NCBI GenBank assembly: GCA_029257385.1
Contig: JARIBS010000112.1
Span: 1-37,777, forward strand
Source: Thiorhodococcus sp.
Lineage (GTDB): Bacteria > Pseudomonadota > Gammaproteobacteria > Chromatiales > Chromatiaceae
Direction: 5' to 3'
Length of the DNA: 37,777 bases
How positions within the stretch are numbered: position 1 is the stretch's first letter; each line of letters opens with the position of its first letter. Shown in pieces: positions 8,294 to 20,097 of the stretch. Made by a program: the position numbers and the translations under genes. The notes below the pieces were generated by a model. That model ran no database searches. It had not been told where the DNA came from and saw nothing but the letters and a program-made list of their open reading frames with translations.

Positions 8294-9279
8294 AGCATGT
8301 CTCTCCGCGAGCGCAACACCAGGGCGAGGAAGAAGGGCGCACCGATCAGCGCGGTCACCACCCCGAGCATCAGTTCCTTTGGCGTGTCGAGCAGACGCAG
8401 TGCGATATCGGCCGCGAGCACCAGCACCGCGCCGCCCAACGCACTGGCGAGCAGCAGCCGACCCGGACGGTAATTGACGAAGCGCCGCAGCAGATGCGGC
8501 ACCACCAGACCGACGAAACCGATGGTGCCAGTCACCGCCACCGTCGCGCCGACACTCAGCGCCGAGCCGACGATGATCAGCCCGCGCAGCCGCGCCACAT
8601 CGACCCCGAGACTGCTCGCCTCGCCTTCGCCGAGCGCGAGCACATCGAGCGCCGGTGCGCTCACCAGCAGCAGCCCGAGTCCGATCAGCACGAAGGGCAG
8701 ACACAGACGCACATCATCGAAGCTGCGATCGCTGATGGAGCCGAGCAGCCAGAGGATGATGTCCTGCAGATCGGCGGGGTTTGGCGACAGATTCAGCGCG
8801 AGCGAGGTCAGTGCCCCAGCCAGCGACGACAGGGCCACGCCCGCCAGGATGAGCGTCAGATTGGTCGATCCAGCGCGCGTTAGGGCATAGAGCGTGGAGG
8901 TCGCCAGCAGGGCGAAGAGCATGGCCGAGGCCGGTAGTATCCAGAGACTCAGCGCGGTGAGGCCGAAATAGAGCGCCACGACGGCCCCGAGTCCGGCGCT
9001 CGCCGAGATGCCGAGCAGCCCCGGCTCGGCCAGCGGATTGCGTAGCAGCCCTTGGAGCGCCGCCCCAGAGGCCCCGAGCGACAGCCCGACCAGCCAGGCG
9101 AGCGCCACGCGCGGCAGTCGAATCTCCTGCACGATCAGGCGCTGTTCCTCGGAGCCGGTCGCAAACAGCCCGGCGATGACCTCGCCGAGCGAGAGCGGTG
9201 CATCGCCAAAGCGCAGCGAAAGGACGCTGAGCGCCAACAGGAGCGCGAGCAGCAGTAGATTGAGCGAGAGATTGCGCAT
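8290..9279 (-). CDS. btuC: ABC transporter permease, BtuC/FecCD family
   Basis: The 329-residue inner-membrane permease is almost entirely hydrophobic, with about nine to ten helices, matching BtuC in length (326 in E. coli). Family motifs are visible: RLPRVALAWLVGLSLGASGAA near residue 55, a GLLRNPLAEPGLLG loop, GTIGFVGLVVPHLLR near 250, and the closing PKELMLGVVTALIGAPFFL, which contacts the ATPase. The family carries cobalamin, haem or ferric siderophores. Position between a binding-protein gene and btuD, inside a corrin cluster next to cobU, favours cobalamin or cobinamide. It starts 15 bases after the btuF stop and overlaps btuD by four bases, so the three genes are translationally linked. 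Confidence 0.88.
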   Translation of the reverse strand: MRNLSLNLLLLALLLALSVLSLRFGDAPLSLGEVIAGLFATGSEEQRLIVQEIRLPRVALAWLVGLSLGASGAALQGLLRNPLAEPGLLGISASAGLGAVVALYFGLTALSLWILPASAMLFALLATSTLYALTRAGSTNLTLILAGVALSSLAGALTSLALNLSPNPADLQDIILWLLGSISDRSFDDVRLCLPFVLIGLGLLLVSAPALDVLALGEGEASSLGVDVARLRGLIIVGSALSVGATVAVTGTIGFVGLVVPHLLRRFVNYRPGRLLLASALGGAVLVLAADIALRLLDTPKELMLGVVTALIGAPFFLALVLRSRRDML

Positions 9280-9294
9280 GAAATTAGCCCGGCC

Positions 9295-10173
9295 TCAAGG
9301 CGGATGGTCCTGATCGAGCGCCAGACGGTCGATCTGCTCGCTGATCTGCTCGGCCGCTTCGACCAGCTCCAACCCGCCGCAGCCCCAAACCGACCCCGGC
9401 AGACTGATTGCCGGGGTGCGCTCCAGCAGGGCCTTGAACACTGGGTGCAGACCATATGCCGAGCCGGTGAGAGAGCGGGCCTGATCAAAATAACCGAGCA
9501 AGAACACGTCTGGCGGCTCGGCCACCAAGTGCTCCAACGGAAAGCTCCGCCATCCCGCATAGCCGTGCTCGGCGGCGTAATTGTGTAGTCCGAGCCGGGT
9601 GATTACGTCATCGACATAGGTTTGCGATCCGGCCGTGCCGCCATTCGGGCGCAGATAGAGCAGGCTGTAGGACCGCGCCCGCTCGGTAAGCGCCCGCATG
9701 CGCCGTTCGGCCTGTGCAATGCGCCTCTCGCTGGTCTCGGCGCGGCCAATCAGTGCGCCGATGGCGCGCGTGTTCTCGATGGCATCCGTCCAATTTTTGG
9801 CATAGGGCAGCGCCACGACTTCGATTCCTTGCTCGGCGAGCAATTGGGCATGGCGTCGACCGGTCCAGCCGCTATAGACCAGCGCAATGTCGGGTTTGAG
9901 ATGGAGCAGTTCCTCGACACTGCCGCGATTGACCGGATAGGCGCGGGCAGCGTCGGAAACCGGCGAGACGCGCGGGTTCTGGCTCTGATACGACACTGAG
10001 ACGATTTGTCCAGGATCGGCGATCTGGAGCAGCGGCAGGTCGGCACAGAGATTTGTGCTCGCGACCCTCGGCAGTCGGGTCGGATCGGCTTGGACCACCA
10101 GTGCCGTCGTCAGACAGAGCGCCAGCAGCACCCAACCCACAGCGCGCGATGCGATCCTGCTTGTCAGGATCAT
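9295..10173 (-). CDS. btuF: periplasmic cobalamin-type binding protein
   Basis: The 292-residue protein is exported; residues 1-29 form a Sec signal peptide (ILTSRIASRAV, then a leucine-rich core ending VVQA). The mature part has the two-lobed helical-backbone fold of BtuF/FhuD: RVASTNLCADLPLLQIADP, then GSVEELLHLKPDIALVYSG, and a second lobe with YVDDVITRLGLHNYA. These proteins capture a corrinoid or siderophore and deliver it to BtuC. The start was placed at 10173, where ATGA overlaps the cobU stop; the longer frame runs into cobU. Gene order cobU-btuF-btuC-btuD suggests uptake and salvage of B12 or cobinamide, with CobU activating imported cobinamide. No outer-membrane BtuB gene is in the window. 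A ferric-siderophore ligand remains possible. Confidence 0.82.
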   Translation of the reverse strand: MILTSRIASRAVGWVLLALCLTTALVVQADPTRLPRVASTNLCADLPLLQIADPGQIVSVSYQSQNPRVSPVSDAARAYPVNRGSVEELLHLKPDIALVYSGWTGRRHAQLLAEQGIEVVALPYAKNWTDAIENTRAIGALIGRAETSERRIAQAERRMRALTERARSYSLLYLRPNGGTAGSQTYVDDVITRLGLHNYAAEHGYAGWRSFPLEHLVAEPPDVFLLGYFDQARSLTGSAYGLHPVFKALLERTPAISLPGSVWGCGGLELVEAAEQISEQIDRLALDQDHPP

Positions 10174-10730
10174 TCGACCGGGACACCCAGTCGGGCAAGA
10201 TCGATTGCATAGCCGCCGGTCACCAGATAGACGGCCGAGCACCGTGGCCCCAGTAGGCGAATCAAGGCGCCGAGGCGGTCACGGAACAGCCGGCCAATCG
10301 GATAGGCCGGTATCACGCCCCAGGCGGTTTCCTCGGCGACGAGGATGATCTGAGCCGGAGTCTGCGCGACGCTATCGAGCAAGCGCTCGGCGCGTGCTTG
10401 CCATGCAGAATCATCCAGCTCGATCAGATTCGCGACCCAGGTTCCGAGCGAGTCGACCAGCAGACAGGCGGTGTCGTCGCCATGGGTCGCGATGGCGATC
10501 TCCAGCTCAGTGGGTGCGCAGACCGTCGACCATTCGGGTGGGCGGCGACAGCGATGGGCCTCAATCCGTGCGCTCCAATCGGCATCGTCCGGGTTTTCCA
10601 GCGCGGTGGCGACATAGACGACCGCGCGAGCGCAGTCGCGCGCCAACCGCTCGGCCCACTCGCTCTTGCCGCTGCGGGCTGGGCCTGTCACCAAAATGGC
10701 GTTTGATGGGTTTCGCTGCGCTCTACCCAT
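10170..10730 (-). CDS. cobU: adenosylcobinamide kinase / guanylyltransferase
   Basis: The bifunctional cytoplasmic enzyme (called CobP in the aerobic pathway) phosphorylates adenosylcobinamide and then adds GMP, preparing it for the lower ligand. The P-loop GPARSGKS lies at residues 16-23. The segment EAHRCRRPPEW carries His59, the expected site of the GMP-enzyme intermediate. A central LLVDSLGTWVANLI and the closing GGYAIDLARLGVP are also family-like. At 186 residues it fits the family (about 170-185). The start is unusual: ATG 10730 comes one base after the metH stop, and its first ten residues are encoded by a REP-like palindrome rather than by family sequence. The usual protein would begin near ILVTGPARSGK. 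The stop overlaps the btuF start. Confidence 0.9.
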   Translation of the reverse strand: MGRAQRNPSNAILVTGPARSGKSEWAERLARDCARAVVYVATALENPDDADWSARIEAHRCRRPPEWSTVCAPTELEIAIATHGDDTACLLVDSLGTWVANLIELDDSAWQARAERLLDSVAQTPAQIILVAEETAWGVIPAYPIGRLFRDRLGALIRLLGPRCSAVYLVTGGYAIDLARLGVPVE

Positions 10731-10731
10731 C
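10705..10731. repeat. REP-like palindrome at the metH/cobU junction
   Basis: GATGGGT (10705-10711) and ACCCATC (10725-10731) are inverted arms around a 13-base GC-rich loop (TTCGCTGCGCTCT). The sequence, with the following CTACG, looks like the dispersed short palindromes known from many gammaproteobacterial genomes. It spans the first codons of cobU. Only this copy was seen in the window, so membership of a dispersed family is from general knowledge, not shown here. Confidence 0.65.
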
Positions 10732-14496
<3,765 letters not shown>

Positions 14497-14572
14497 GGGT
14501 GCTCGCGGATGTTTGAAGATAAACGGCGCCGATCCGACCAGCGTTGGTCGAGCGGGCTATGGGTGACGCGAT

Positions 14573-14902
14573 CTAGCGCTCTCTTTCGGTCTTTCGATAG
14601 CGTTCGATCTGTTCGCGTCCGTCCCAAATCTCGGGCTTTTCCAGCCACTTCTGAATGAAGGCCCAGGAGGCATGGTAACCGTCGTGAGGGAGCCGGCAGT
14701 CAGAGCAATCCTTGCGTACAAGTCCGTGCTTGTCGGTATAGAGCTGATAGGGTCCGGGGCAGGCGTAAGCGATGAGCGGACAATAACAAAAGAGACAGTT
14801 GAATTCGCGCCTGACCCCTTGATGGCAGGGGTAGAAAGGACAGGCCCGGTGAGTGAAGCCCTTGTAAGCCTGATCCTTGGTGGTGTTTTTGGGTTGCATC
14901 AT
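14573..14902 (-). CDS. cysteine-rich small domain protein
   Basis: The 109-residue protein has eight cysteines in metal-binding arrangement: Cys21 and Cys26 (CPFYPC), Cys36, 39, 41 and 48 (CLFCYCP and CPGPY), and Cys66 and 69 (CSDC). It matches my recollection of the 'cysteine-rich small domain' family (PF04071), whose members occur alone or fused to cobalamin biosynthesis proteins. A zinc or Fe-S site is expected; the function is not established. The start is ATG 14902 or the adjacent ATG 14899; a longer frame upstream overlaps the divergent Uma2 gene and is rejected. It lies 76 bases upstream of metH on the same strand, so co-expression with the B12 genes is likely. Its C-terminus is rich in Arg and Glu (ERYRKTERER). 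Confidence 0.75.
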   Translation of the reverse strand: MMQPKNTTKDQAYKGFTHRACPFYPCHQGVRREFNCLFCYCPLIAYACPGPYQLYTDKHGLVRKDCSDCRLPHDGYHASWAFIQKWLEKPEIWDGREQIERYRKTERER

Positions 14903-14961
14903 CGATGCGAGTCGTTGTTTATACTGGACGCGAAGATCTAGTTGACATTCGAGGTATCGAC

Positions 14962-15540
14962 ATGAGCCTGGTCGAAAGAGTTCCTTACATCGATCCGGAT
15001 GCGTATCTGGCCGCCGAACAATCGAGCGATATCCGCCACGAGTATGTCGCGGGCCAGCTCTTCGCCATGGCCGGTGCGGGGGAAGCGCACAACCGCATCG
15101 CGGGTAATGTCTTCTTTCACCTGAGGACCACGGCTCGCGGCACACCCTGTGGCGTCTTCATCAACGACATGAAAGTCAAAGTGCAAGCGCGCGATGCCTT
15201 TTATTATCCGGACGTGCTTCTGACCTGCGACCGCGACGACGGCGCCTCGCTCTACAAGCAGGCGCCGTGTTTCATCGCAGAGATTTTATCGCCTTCTACA
15301 GAGGTCATCGACCGACGCGAAAAGCTCATCGCTTACCGAACGCTCAGCGCGCTGCGGTATTATATGCTGGTCAGCCAGGAGCGCCGCCAAGTCGAGCTTT
15401 ACAGTCTGGATGCCGACGGTTTCTGGACGCATCAGGTCTTCGAGCAGGACGGCGAGATCGAGATTCAATGTGGCGATCTGGACATCGCCTTCTCCCTCGC
15501 GGATGTCTACGAGGATGTTGAACTCGCGCCCCAGGGATAG
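14962..15540 (+). CDS. Uma2-family (DUF820) putative restriction-like endonuclease
   Basis: The 192-residue protein has the Uma2/DUF820 layout of the PD-(D/E)XK fold: N-terminal YIDPDAYLAAEQ with RHEYVAGQLFAMAGAGEAHNRI, a central FYYPDVLLTC supplying the PD, then FIAEILSPSTEVIDRREKLIAYR with the catalytic Glu and following basic residues, and ALRYYMLVSQ at the end of the core. The family is abundant in cyanobacteria and some proteobacteria, usually as stand-alone genes of unknown role. The start at 14962 has GAGG at 14951-14954; an upstream in-frame ATG at 14905 has no such site and lacks family sequence. It is the only gene between 5700 and 20097 without an evident B12 link, which suggests insertion into the cluster. 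Confidence 0.82.
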   Translation: MSLVERVPYIDPDAYLAAEQSSDIRHEYVAGQLFAMAGAGEAHNRIAGNVFFHLRTTARGTPCGVFINDMKVKVQARDAFYYPDVLLTCDRDDGASLYKQAPCFIAEILSPSTEVIDRREKLIAYRTLSALRYYMLVSQERRQVELYSLDADGFWTHQVFEQDGEIEIQCGDLDIAFSLADVYEDVELAPQG

Positions 15541-15576
15541 ATCGTCGTTGTCTCGCGCCGACCGTCTTATCCAGGC

Positions 15577-17145
15577 TCAGCGCGCCAGCGCCAGCAATGC
15601 ATCCAGATCCAGACATGATTCGCAGTGCTCGGCCAGTTCATCCAGGGCGGACTCGATGCGGGCCTCGAAATCGATCCGCGCGGCCTGAGCGCCGACCTGT
15701 TCCAGCCAGTGTGCACGGAAGGCGTCGGCACCGAAGATGCCATGTACATAGCCGCCCATCACCCGTCCATCGGCGGTGATGGCGCCCTCCGGACGGCTGC
15801 CACCCCGACCGTCGTCGAGTTCCAGCCAGGGCCGCTCAAGTCCCGCGCCGGTGGTGCGGCCCATGTGCATCTCGTAGCCGGTGAGTCGGCAGCCGCTGCG
15901 CCGCTCTTGAACATCGATCTCGATCAGACGCTTGTCGGCACCGATCTCGGTTTCGATGTCGAGCAGACCGAGTCCGGGCGTCTCGCCCGGTTCGCCCTCG
16001 ATGCCGTGCGGATCGCGCACCATCCGTCCGAGCATCTGGTAACCGGCACAGAGTCCGACGACACGCCCGCCACGGCGCACATGGGCAAGGATGTCGATGT
16101 CCCAGCCCTCGCGGCGCAGCACGTCGAGATCAACGCGGGTCGTCTTAGAGCCGGGCAGAATCACCACATCCGTTTCGGCCGGGATCGCGTGACCGGGATT
16201 GATCCAGCGCAGATTCACGCTCGGCTCGGCGGCGAGCGGGTCCATATCGTCGAAGTTGGCGATGCGCGACAGACGCGGAATGGCGACATTGAGTGTGCCG
16301 CCGGTGGTCTCGGCGGGCCGCTCAAGCGCGAGCGAGTCTTCGGCCGGGAGCCGGTCGGCACCCTCGAACCAGCGCACCATGCCGAGAAAGGGCCAGTCGG
16401 TGTGCTCGGTGATGGTTGCGCAGGCTGGCTCAAACAGCGAGAAGTCGCCACGGAATTTGTTGACGATATAGCCGACGACGCGGTCCCGATCGGCCTGATC
16501 GAGCAGCAACCAGGTGCCGACCAGCGAGGCCATGGTGCCGCCCTTGTCCAGATCGCCGAGCACCACGACTGGCACTTCGGCGCGCTCGGCAAAGTGCATG
16601 TTGGTGATGTCGCAGTCGCGCAGATAAATCTCCGCACCGCTGCCTGCGCCCTCGACCAGAACCAGGTCGGCCTCGGCGCACAGTCGCTCGAAGCTGTCGA
16701 GCACCGCCGGCATCAGCCCCTGGCGCATCTCGTGATAGACACGCGCCGGACAGTTGCCGAGCGAGCGCCCACGCAGCACGACTTGGGAGCCGACGTTGGT
16801 CTGGGGCTTCAGGAGCACTGGGTTCATGTGAATAGAGGGCGCAACCCCGCAGGCGCGCGCCTGAAGCGCCTGAGCGCGGCCGATCTCGCCGCGCGGCTGC
16901 TCACCGTCGGGTCCGGGCGCGGAGTCGGTGTCGGTGGTCACTGCCGCGTTGTTGCTCATGTTCTGCGCCTTGAAGGGACGCACCACCAGTCCGCGACGGC
17001 TGTAGGCACGGCACAGTCCGGCGACCAGCATACTCTTGCCGACATCGGAAGCGGTGCCCTGGATCATGAGCGTGCGAGCGCGGCGCGGGCCGCTGTCTTG
17101 CATCGGGGGGAGATCAATCTTGATCGTCGGGGTGGAATCCGGCAT
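15577..17145 (-). CDS. cobQ: cobyric acid synthase
   Basis: The 522-residue enzyme amidates side chains b, d, e and g of adenosylcobyrinic acid a,c-diamide, using four glutamines and ATP. It has the P-loop-like GTASDVGKS (30-38), KAQNMSNNAAVT (59-70), a central VEGAGSGAEIYLRDCDITNM, and a C-terminal class I amidotransferase domain with Cys366 in GLCAGYQMLG and His468 in GGYVHGIFG. Length fits CobQ/CbiP (about 485-510), with a slightly long N-terminus; a shorter start at ATG 17103 (MQDSG) or 17067 (MIQGTAS) is possible. It lies 150 bases downstream of bchE on the same strand, separated by a strong hairpin, and converges on the Uma2 gene. Together with cobB and cobU it covers the amidation and activation steps of corrin synthesis. 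Confidence 0.95.
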   Translation of the reverse strand: MPDSTPTIKIDLPPMQDSGPRRARTLMIQGTASDVGKSMLVAGLCRAYSRRGLVVRPFKAQNMSNNAAVTTDTDSAPGPDGEQPRGEIGRAQALQARACGVAPSIHMNPVLLKPQTNVGSQVVLRGRSLGNCPARVYHEMRQGLMPAVLDSFERLCAEADLVLVEGAGSGAEIYLRDCDITNMHFAERAEVPVVVLGDLDKGGTMASLVGTWLLLDQADRDRVVGYIVNKFRGDFSLFEPACATITEHTDWPFLGMVRWFEGADRLPAEDSLALERPAETTGGTLNVAIPRLSRIANFDDMDPLAAEPSVNLRWINPGHAIPAETDVVILPGSKTTRVDLDVLRREGWDIDILAHVRRGGRVVGLCAGYQMLGRMVRDPHGIEGEPGETPGLGLLDIETEIGADKRLIEIDVQERRSGCRLTGYEMHMGRTTGAGLERPWLELDDGRGGSRPEGAITADGRVMGGYVHGIFGADAFRAHWLEQVGAQAARIDFEARIESALDELAEHCESCLDLDALLALAR

Positions 17146-17250
17146 GGAGCTTCACTTGAAAAATTGCTTTGGTCAGCCCCCACTCGGCACTGAGCGCGGG
17201 GACCGGTCGAGCAGGGAGGGAGGCGCCACGATAGTGACGCCATGCACAAG

Positions 17251-17285
17251 CGCGAAACGCCCCCCCGAACGGGAGGCGTTTCGCG
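17251..17285 (-). terminator. strong stem-loop between bchE and cobQ
   Basis: CGCGAAACGCC pairs perfectly with GGCGTTTCGCG (11 bp), extended by three more G-C pairs after one mismatch, around a short loop. It begins 11 bases after the bchE stop on the minus strand. No T tract follows, so it could be an attenuating or 3'-protecting hairpin rather than a full terminator. Confidence 0.6.
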
Positions 17286-17295
17286 TCGCGATCGC

Positions 17296-18975
17296 TCAGA
17301 CTTTTTCGAGGGTACGGTGCTCGGGTAAGGCGACCTTCTGAGACACCTGAGCCATCTGCTCTTCGGTCATTTGCTCGGTGCCACCGCCGCACGCTTTCGC
17401 GCCACCGCCGCATGCCTGCGGGGCCATACCCACGGCACTGACTGCTGGACGCTTGGCCGCAGGTGCTTTCTTCCAGGCGTTGTGATCCGGCTCAACGATC
17501 TTGGTCTTGCTCTTGTCGTAGTCGAACTTGATGAATCGCTTAAACGCCGGACCCCAGTAGTTTTGTTTGCCCAACTGATAGAAGCGACGCTCCATGGCGC
17601 TCTTGAGGAAGGCCTTGATGCAACCGATCAGATAACGACGACGGAAGGGGTCTCTCACCCAGGGATACTGGAAGAACATCCGTCGCATATAGAAGCGGCG
17701 ATAGTTGGCCATGACACCGTCGAGCAGCTCGGCGCGGTCGATGTTGTCCGGCTTCATGATCGGCGAGACGAAGTTGTATTTGGAGTAGTCGAAAACCTCG
17801 ACCTTGTCGCCCATCTCGGCAAACATGTCGGAGAAGGGCCAAGGCGTGTACATCGACCAGTTGGCCATGTCCGCGCCCCAGTCCATGACCATCTGATAGG
17901 TCTCCTCCAGCGTCTCGCGGGTCTCGTTCTCGAGACCGACGATAAACTGCGCCTCGGTGACGATGCCGTTTTGCTGTAGGAGCTGGATGGCACGCTTGTT
18001 CTGCTCGATCGTCGTCTCTTTGACGAAGCGGTCGAGATTGAGCTGTGCGGCGGCCTCGGTGCCAAGCGAGACGTGTACCAGACCGGCCTTGCGGTAGAAA
18101 GGCAGTAGCTCCTCGTCGCGCATGACGTCGGTGACGCGGGTGTTAATACCCCAATGGATGCCTAGATCGCGGTCGATGAGTTCCTGACAGAATTCGACAA
18201 ACTTGTTTTTATTGATCTGCGGTTCTTCGTCGGCAAGGATGAAGAAGCCAACGCCGTGGACCTTCACCAGCTCTTCGATCTCATCGACCGTGCGCTTGGG
18301 GTCGCGTACGCGGTAATCGCGCCAGAACTTCCATTGCGAGCAGAAGCTACAGGTAAAGGGGCAGCCACGCGCCATATTGGGTGTGGCCACCGGCACGCCG
18401 AGCGGGATATAAATGTACTTTTTCCACTCCAGGATGCTCCAGTCCGGCCAGATGGAGTCGACGTCCTTGATGGGTGGCTCGGCGGGTGTGGCCACGACCT
18501 GGCCGTTCTCGTCCAGATAGGCGATGCCTTGGATGCTCTCGCGCTCGGTCGGCCAGCGACCCTCGCCGATGCAACGCATCAGATTGAGCGTAATGGCCTC
18601 GCCCTCACCACGCACGATGACGTCGATCCAGGGCGCCTCGTCGAGCACCTGCTGGAACATGAACGTTCCATGGATGCCGCCGAGCACGGTGATGGCGTTC
18701 GGGCACTCTTCTTTGGCGATCTGTAACACGCGCTGTGCGGCATAGATCATGGGCGTCATGGCCGTGGTCGCAATCACGTCGGCCTTGGACTCGCGGATGG
18801 CCACGCGCAGCTTGTCATCATCGAGCTTATCGACCAGTGCGTCGACGAAGTGATAGTCCTCGTAACCGCCAGCCTTGAGATAACCGGCAATGTAGGCAAC
18901 CCAGGCTGGAGACCAGTTGCCAGCGATATCGGCGGCGCCGGCGCTGTAGTTCGGTTGGACAAAAAGAATGCGCAT
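17296..18975 (-). CDS. bchE: anaerobic Mg-protoporphyrin IX monomethyl ester cyclase
   Basis: The 559-residue enzyme forms the fifth ring of bacteriochlorophyll without oxygen, taking oxygen from water. It is a cobalamin-binding radical SAM protein. Residues 1-140 form the B12-binding Rossmann domain ([29 protein letters not shown]). The radical SAM cluster is Cys205, Cys209 and Cys212 (CPFTCSFC). The C-terminal region is basic and ends with two CGGG motifs (about 529-545), which may bind metal; similar tails occur in BchE proteins as I recall them. The start at 18975 has GGAG upstream. It is the strongest evidence for a phototrophic host. The neighbouring cobQ and cobF supply its cofactor. 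A possible PpsR/CrtJ-type operator and promoter lie about 120-160 bases upstream. Confidence 0.95.
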   Translation of the reverse strand: MRILFVQPNYSAGAADIAGNWSPAWVAYIAGYLKAGGYEDYHFVDALVDKLDDDKLRVAIRESKADVIATTAMTPMIYAAQRVLQIAKEECPNAITVLGGIHGTFMFQQVLDEAPWIDVIVRGEGEAITLNLMRCIGEGRWPTERESIQGIAYLDENGQVVATPAEPPIKDVDSIWPDWSILEWKKYIYIPLGVPVATPNMARGCPFTCSFCSQWKFWRDYRVRDPKRTVDEIEELVKVHGVGFFILADEEPQINKNKFVEFCQELIDRDLGIHWGINTRVTDVMRDEELLPFYRKAGLVHVSLGTEAAAQLNLDRFVKETTIEQNKRAIQLLQQNGIVTEAQFIVGLENETRETLEETYQMVMDWGADMANWSMYTPWPFSDMFAEMGDKVEVFDYSKYNFVSPIMKPDNIDRAELLDGVMANYRRFYMRRMFFQYPWVRDPFRRRYLIGCIKAFLKSAMERRFYQLGKQNYWGPAFKRFIKFDYDKSKTKIVEPDHNAWKKAPAAKRPAVSAVGMAPQACGGGAKACGGGTEQMTEEQMAQVSQKVALPEHRTLEKV

Positions 18976-19100
18976 CGTCAGCTCCGAGAGATCATGAACA
19001 GTTGGTCTTGGGCATATGCAAACACTATTAGCGCAAGGCCGCAGGTTGAATGAGAGAGTGCGTCAGTGCAGCCGCCCAATGCAACCTCAAGGCGAATACG

Positions 19101-19128
19101 GTTATTGGGCTCGTCGTCTGTTTGGCAA
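19101..19128 (-). promoter_or_regulatory. candidate sigma-70 promoter for bchE
   Basis: On the minus strand, TTGCCA (19123-19128; five of six to the -35 consensus) and AATAAC (19101-19106; four of six to -10) are separated by 16 bases. Transcription would start near 19094, about 120 bases before the bchE ATG. This is inference from sequence only. Confidence 0.4.
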
Positions 19129-19136
19129 GGCGGACA
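19119..19136 (-). promoter_or_regulatory. candidate PpsR/CrtJ operator (TGT-N12-ACA)
   Basis: TGT (19119-19121) and ACA (19134-19136) are spaced by 12 bases, the pattern bound by the photosynthesis repressor PpsR/CrtJ. The site covers the candidate bchE -35 box, as expected for a repressor. A single match of this length can occur by chance in about one in twelve regions of this size, so confidence is limited. Confidence 0.4.
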
Positions 19137-19323
19137 GGAATCAAGCACCCGATATTAGCAACGACTCGCTAAAATCACCATGCTATTTAGCCGACTCCAG
19201 CCATGAGCTTAGCGTCTGTCGGATCATCCCAGGCGGGATAAGCCGTGACAGCCTGGCCTCACCCCAACGCACTCCATGACGCCAAGCCGCGTCGAGCGAG
19301 TATCAAATCAATCGGCAAGACTG

Positions 19324-20097
19324 ATGAAAAAACTCTATTTGATCGGCATGGGCCCTGGTGGCCCCCAGTATCTCACCATCCAGGCGATCGACGCCCTCAA
19401 GCAAGTCGACGTTTTCTTTATGCTGGAAAAGGAGGGGCGCGGTAAGGAAGAGCTGTTGCAGATGCGCCTGGACATTCTGCGCCACTATCTCGGAGAGTCG
19501 GGCTATCGCGTGGTGACTGCGAGCAGTCCGGCGCGCGGCACGCAGGGGGGGTATGCGGCGGGCGTCCAGACCTGGCACGACGAGAAACGCACGCTCTTCG
19601 AGGGACTTATCGCCTCGGAACTGCGCGACGGTCAAAGCGGCGCGCTACTGCTCTGGGGCGATCCGTCGCTCTACGATCAGACCGTGACGCTGGCGACTGA
19701 TCTGGCCGCCTGTTCGGGCGGGGCGCTGGATATCGAGATCATCCCCGGCATCACCTCGGTCCAGATGCTCACCGCGCGACACAAAATCCCCCTCAATCGG
19801 GTCGGCGAGCGCATTACCATCACCACCGGTCGCGATGCCGAGCAGTGCGACCCGGCCGAGATCGACAACACGGTGGTGATGCTCGATTACAACGCCTCCT
19901 TTCAGCGCTTCACGGGGCAGAACATGGATGTCTACTGGGGCGGCTATCTCGGCTGTCCCGATGAGATCCTGTTCGCGGGGGCGCTCGACGAGGTGCTCGA
20001 CGAGCTCTTGCGGATCAAGTCCCAGGCGCGCCAAGAGAAGGGCTGGCTGATGGACACCTATCTGTTGCGACGCAGAAAAGACGATCCGGCCTCATAG
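19324..20097 (+). CDS. cobF: precorrin-6A synthase (deacetylating)
   Basis: The 257-residue S-adenosylmethionine-dependent methyltransferase converts precorrin-5 to precorrin-6A by methylating C-1 with loss of the acetyl group. It has the SAM-binding opening LYLIGMGPGGPQYLTIQAI, the tetrapyrrole-methylase core LLLWGDPSLYDQ, then EIIPGITSVQMLTARHKIPLN, and the CobF-specific end YWGGYLGCPDEI to GWLMDTYLLRRRK. The last features separate it from CobI, CobM and CobJ. CobF belongs to the late-cobalt-insertion (aerobic-type) route. The ATG at 19324 gives the family N-terminus (MKKLYLIG); an earlier in-frame ATG at 19276 lacks it. It diverges from bchE and its stop overlaps the convergent phoH gene by six bases. 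Confidence 0.92.
   Translation: MKKLYLIGMGPGGPQYLTIQAIDALKQVDVFFMLEKEGRGKEELLQMRLDILRHYLGESGYRVVTASSPARGTQGGYAAGVQTWHDEKRTLFEGLIASELRDGQSGALLLWGDPSLYDQTVTLATDLAACSGGALDIEIIPGITSVQMLTARHKIPLNRVGERITITTGRDAEQCDPAEIDNTVVMLDYNASFQRFTGQNMDVYWGGYLGCPDEILFAGALDEVLDELLRIKSQARQEKGWLMDTYLLRRRKDDPAS

Larger units (their letters stand above)
18976..19323. other. 348-base divergent intergenic region, bchE / cobF
   Basis: This is the longest gene-free stretch and probably holds promoters for both divergent genes. Besides the candidate bchE promoter and TGT-N12-ACA site annotated separately, an interrupted inverted repeat (GCTAAA at 19168-19173, TTTAGC at 19186-19191) lies closer to cobF. A short open frame at 19016-19279 has no family features. 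No B12 riboswitch box was recognised on either strand. Confidence 0.6.

Noticed and set aside
14497-14572. Possible B12 riboswitch before metH, and likewise in the bchE-cobF gap
   Set aside because: I found no B12-box-like conserved core, and the space before metH is too short for the full structure.
15625-17193. 522-codon open frame on the plus strand opposite cobQ
   Set aside because: It mirrors cobQ in a GC-rich region, has no family motifs, and cobQ has all catalytic residues.
19016-19279. 87-codon open frame in the bchE-cobF gap
   Set aside because: There is no ribosome binding site or family sequence, and it would cover the probable bchE promoter.
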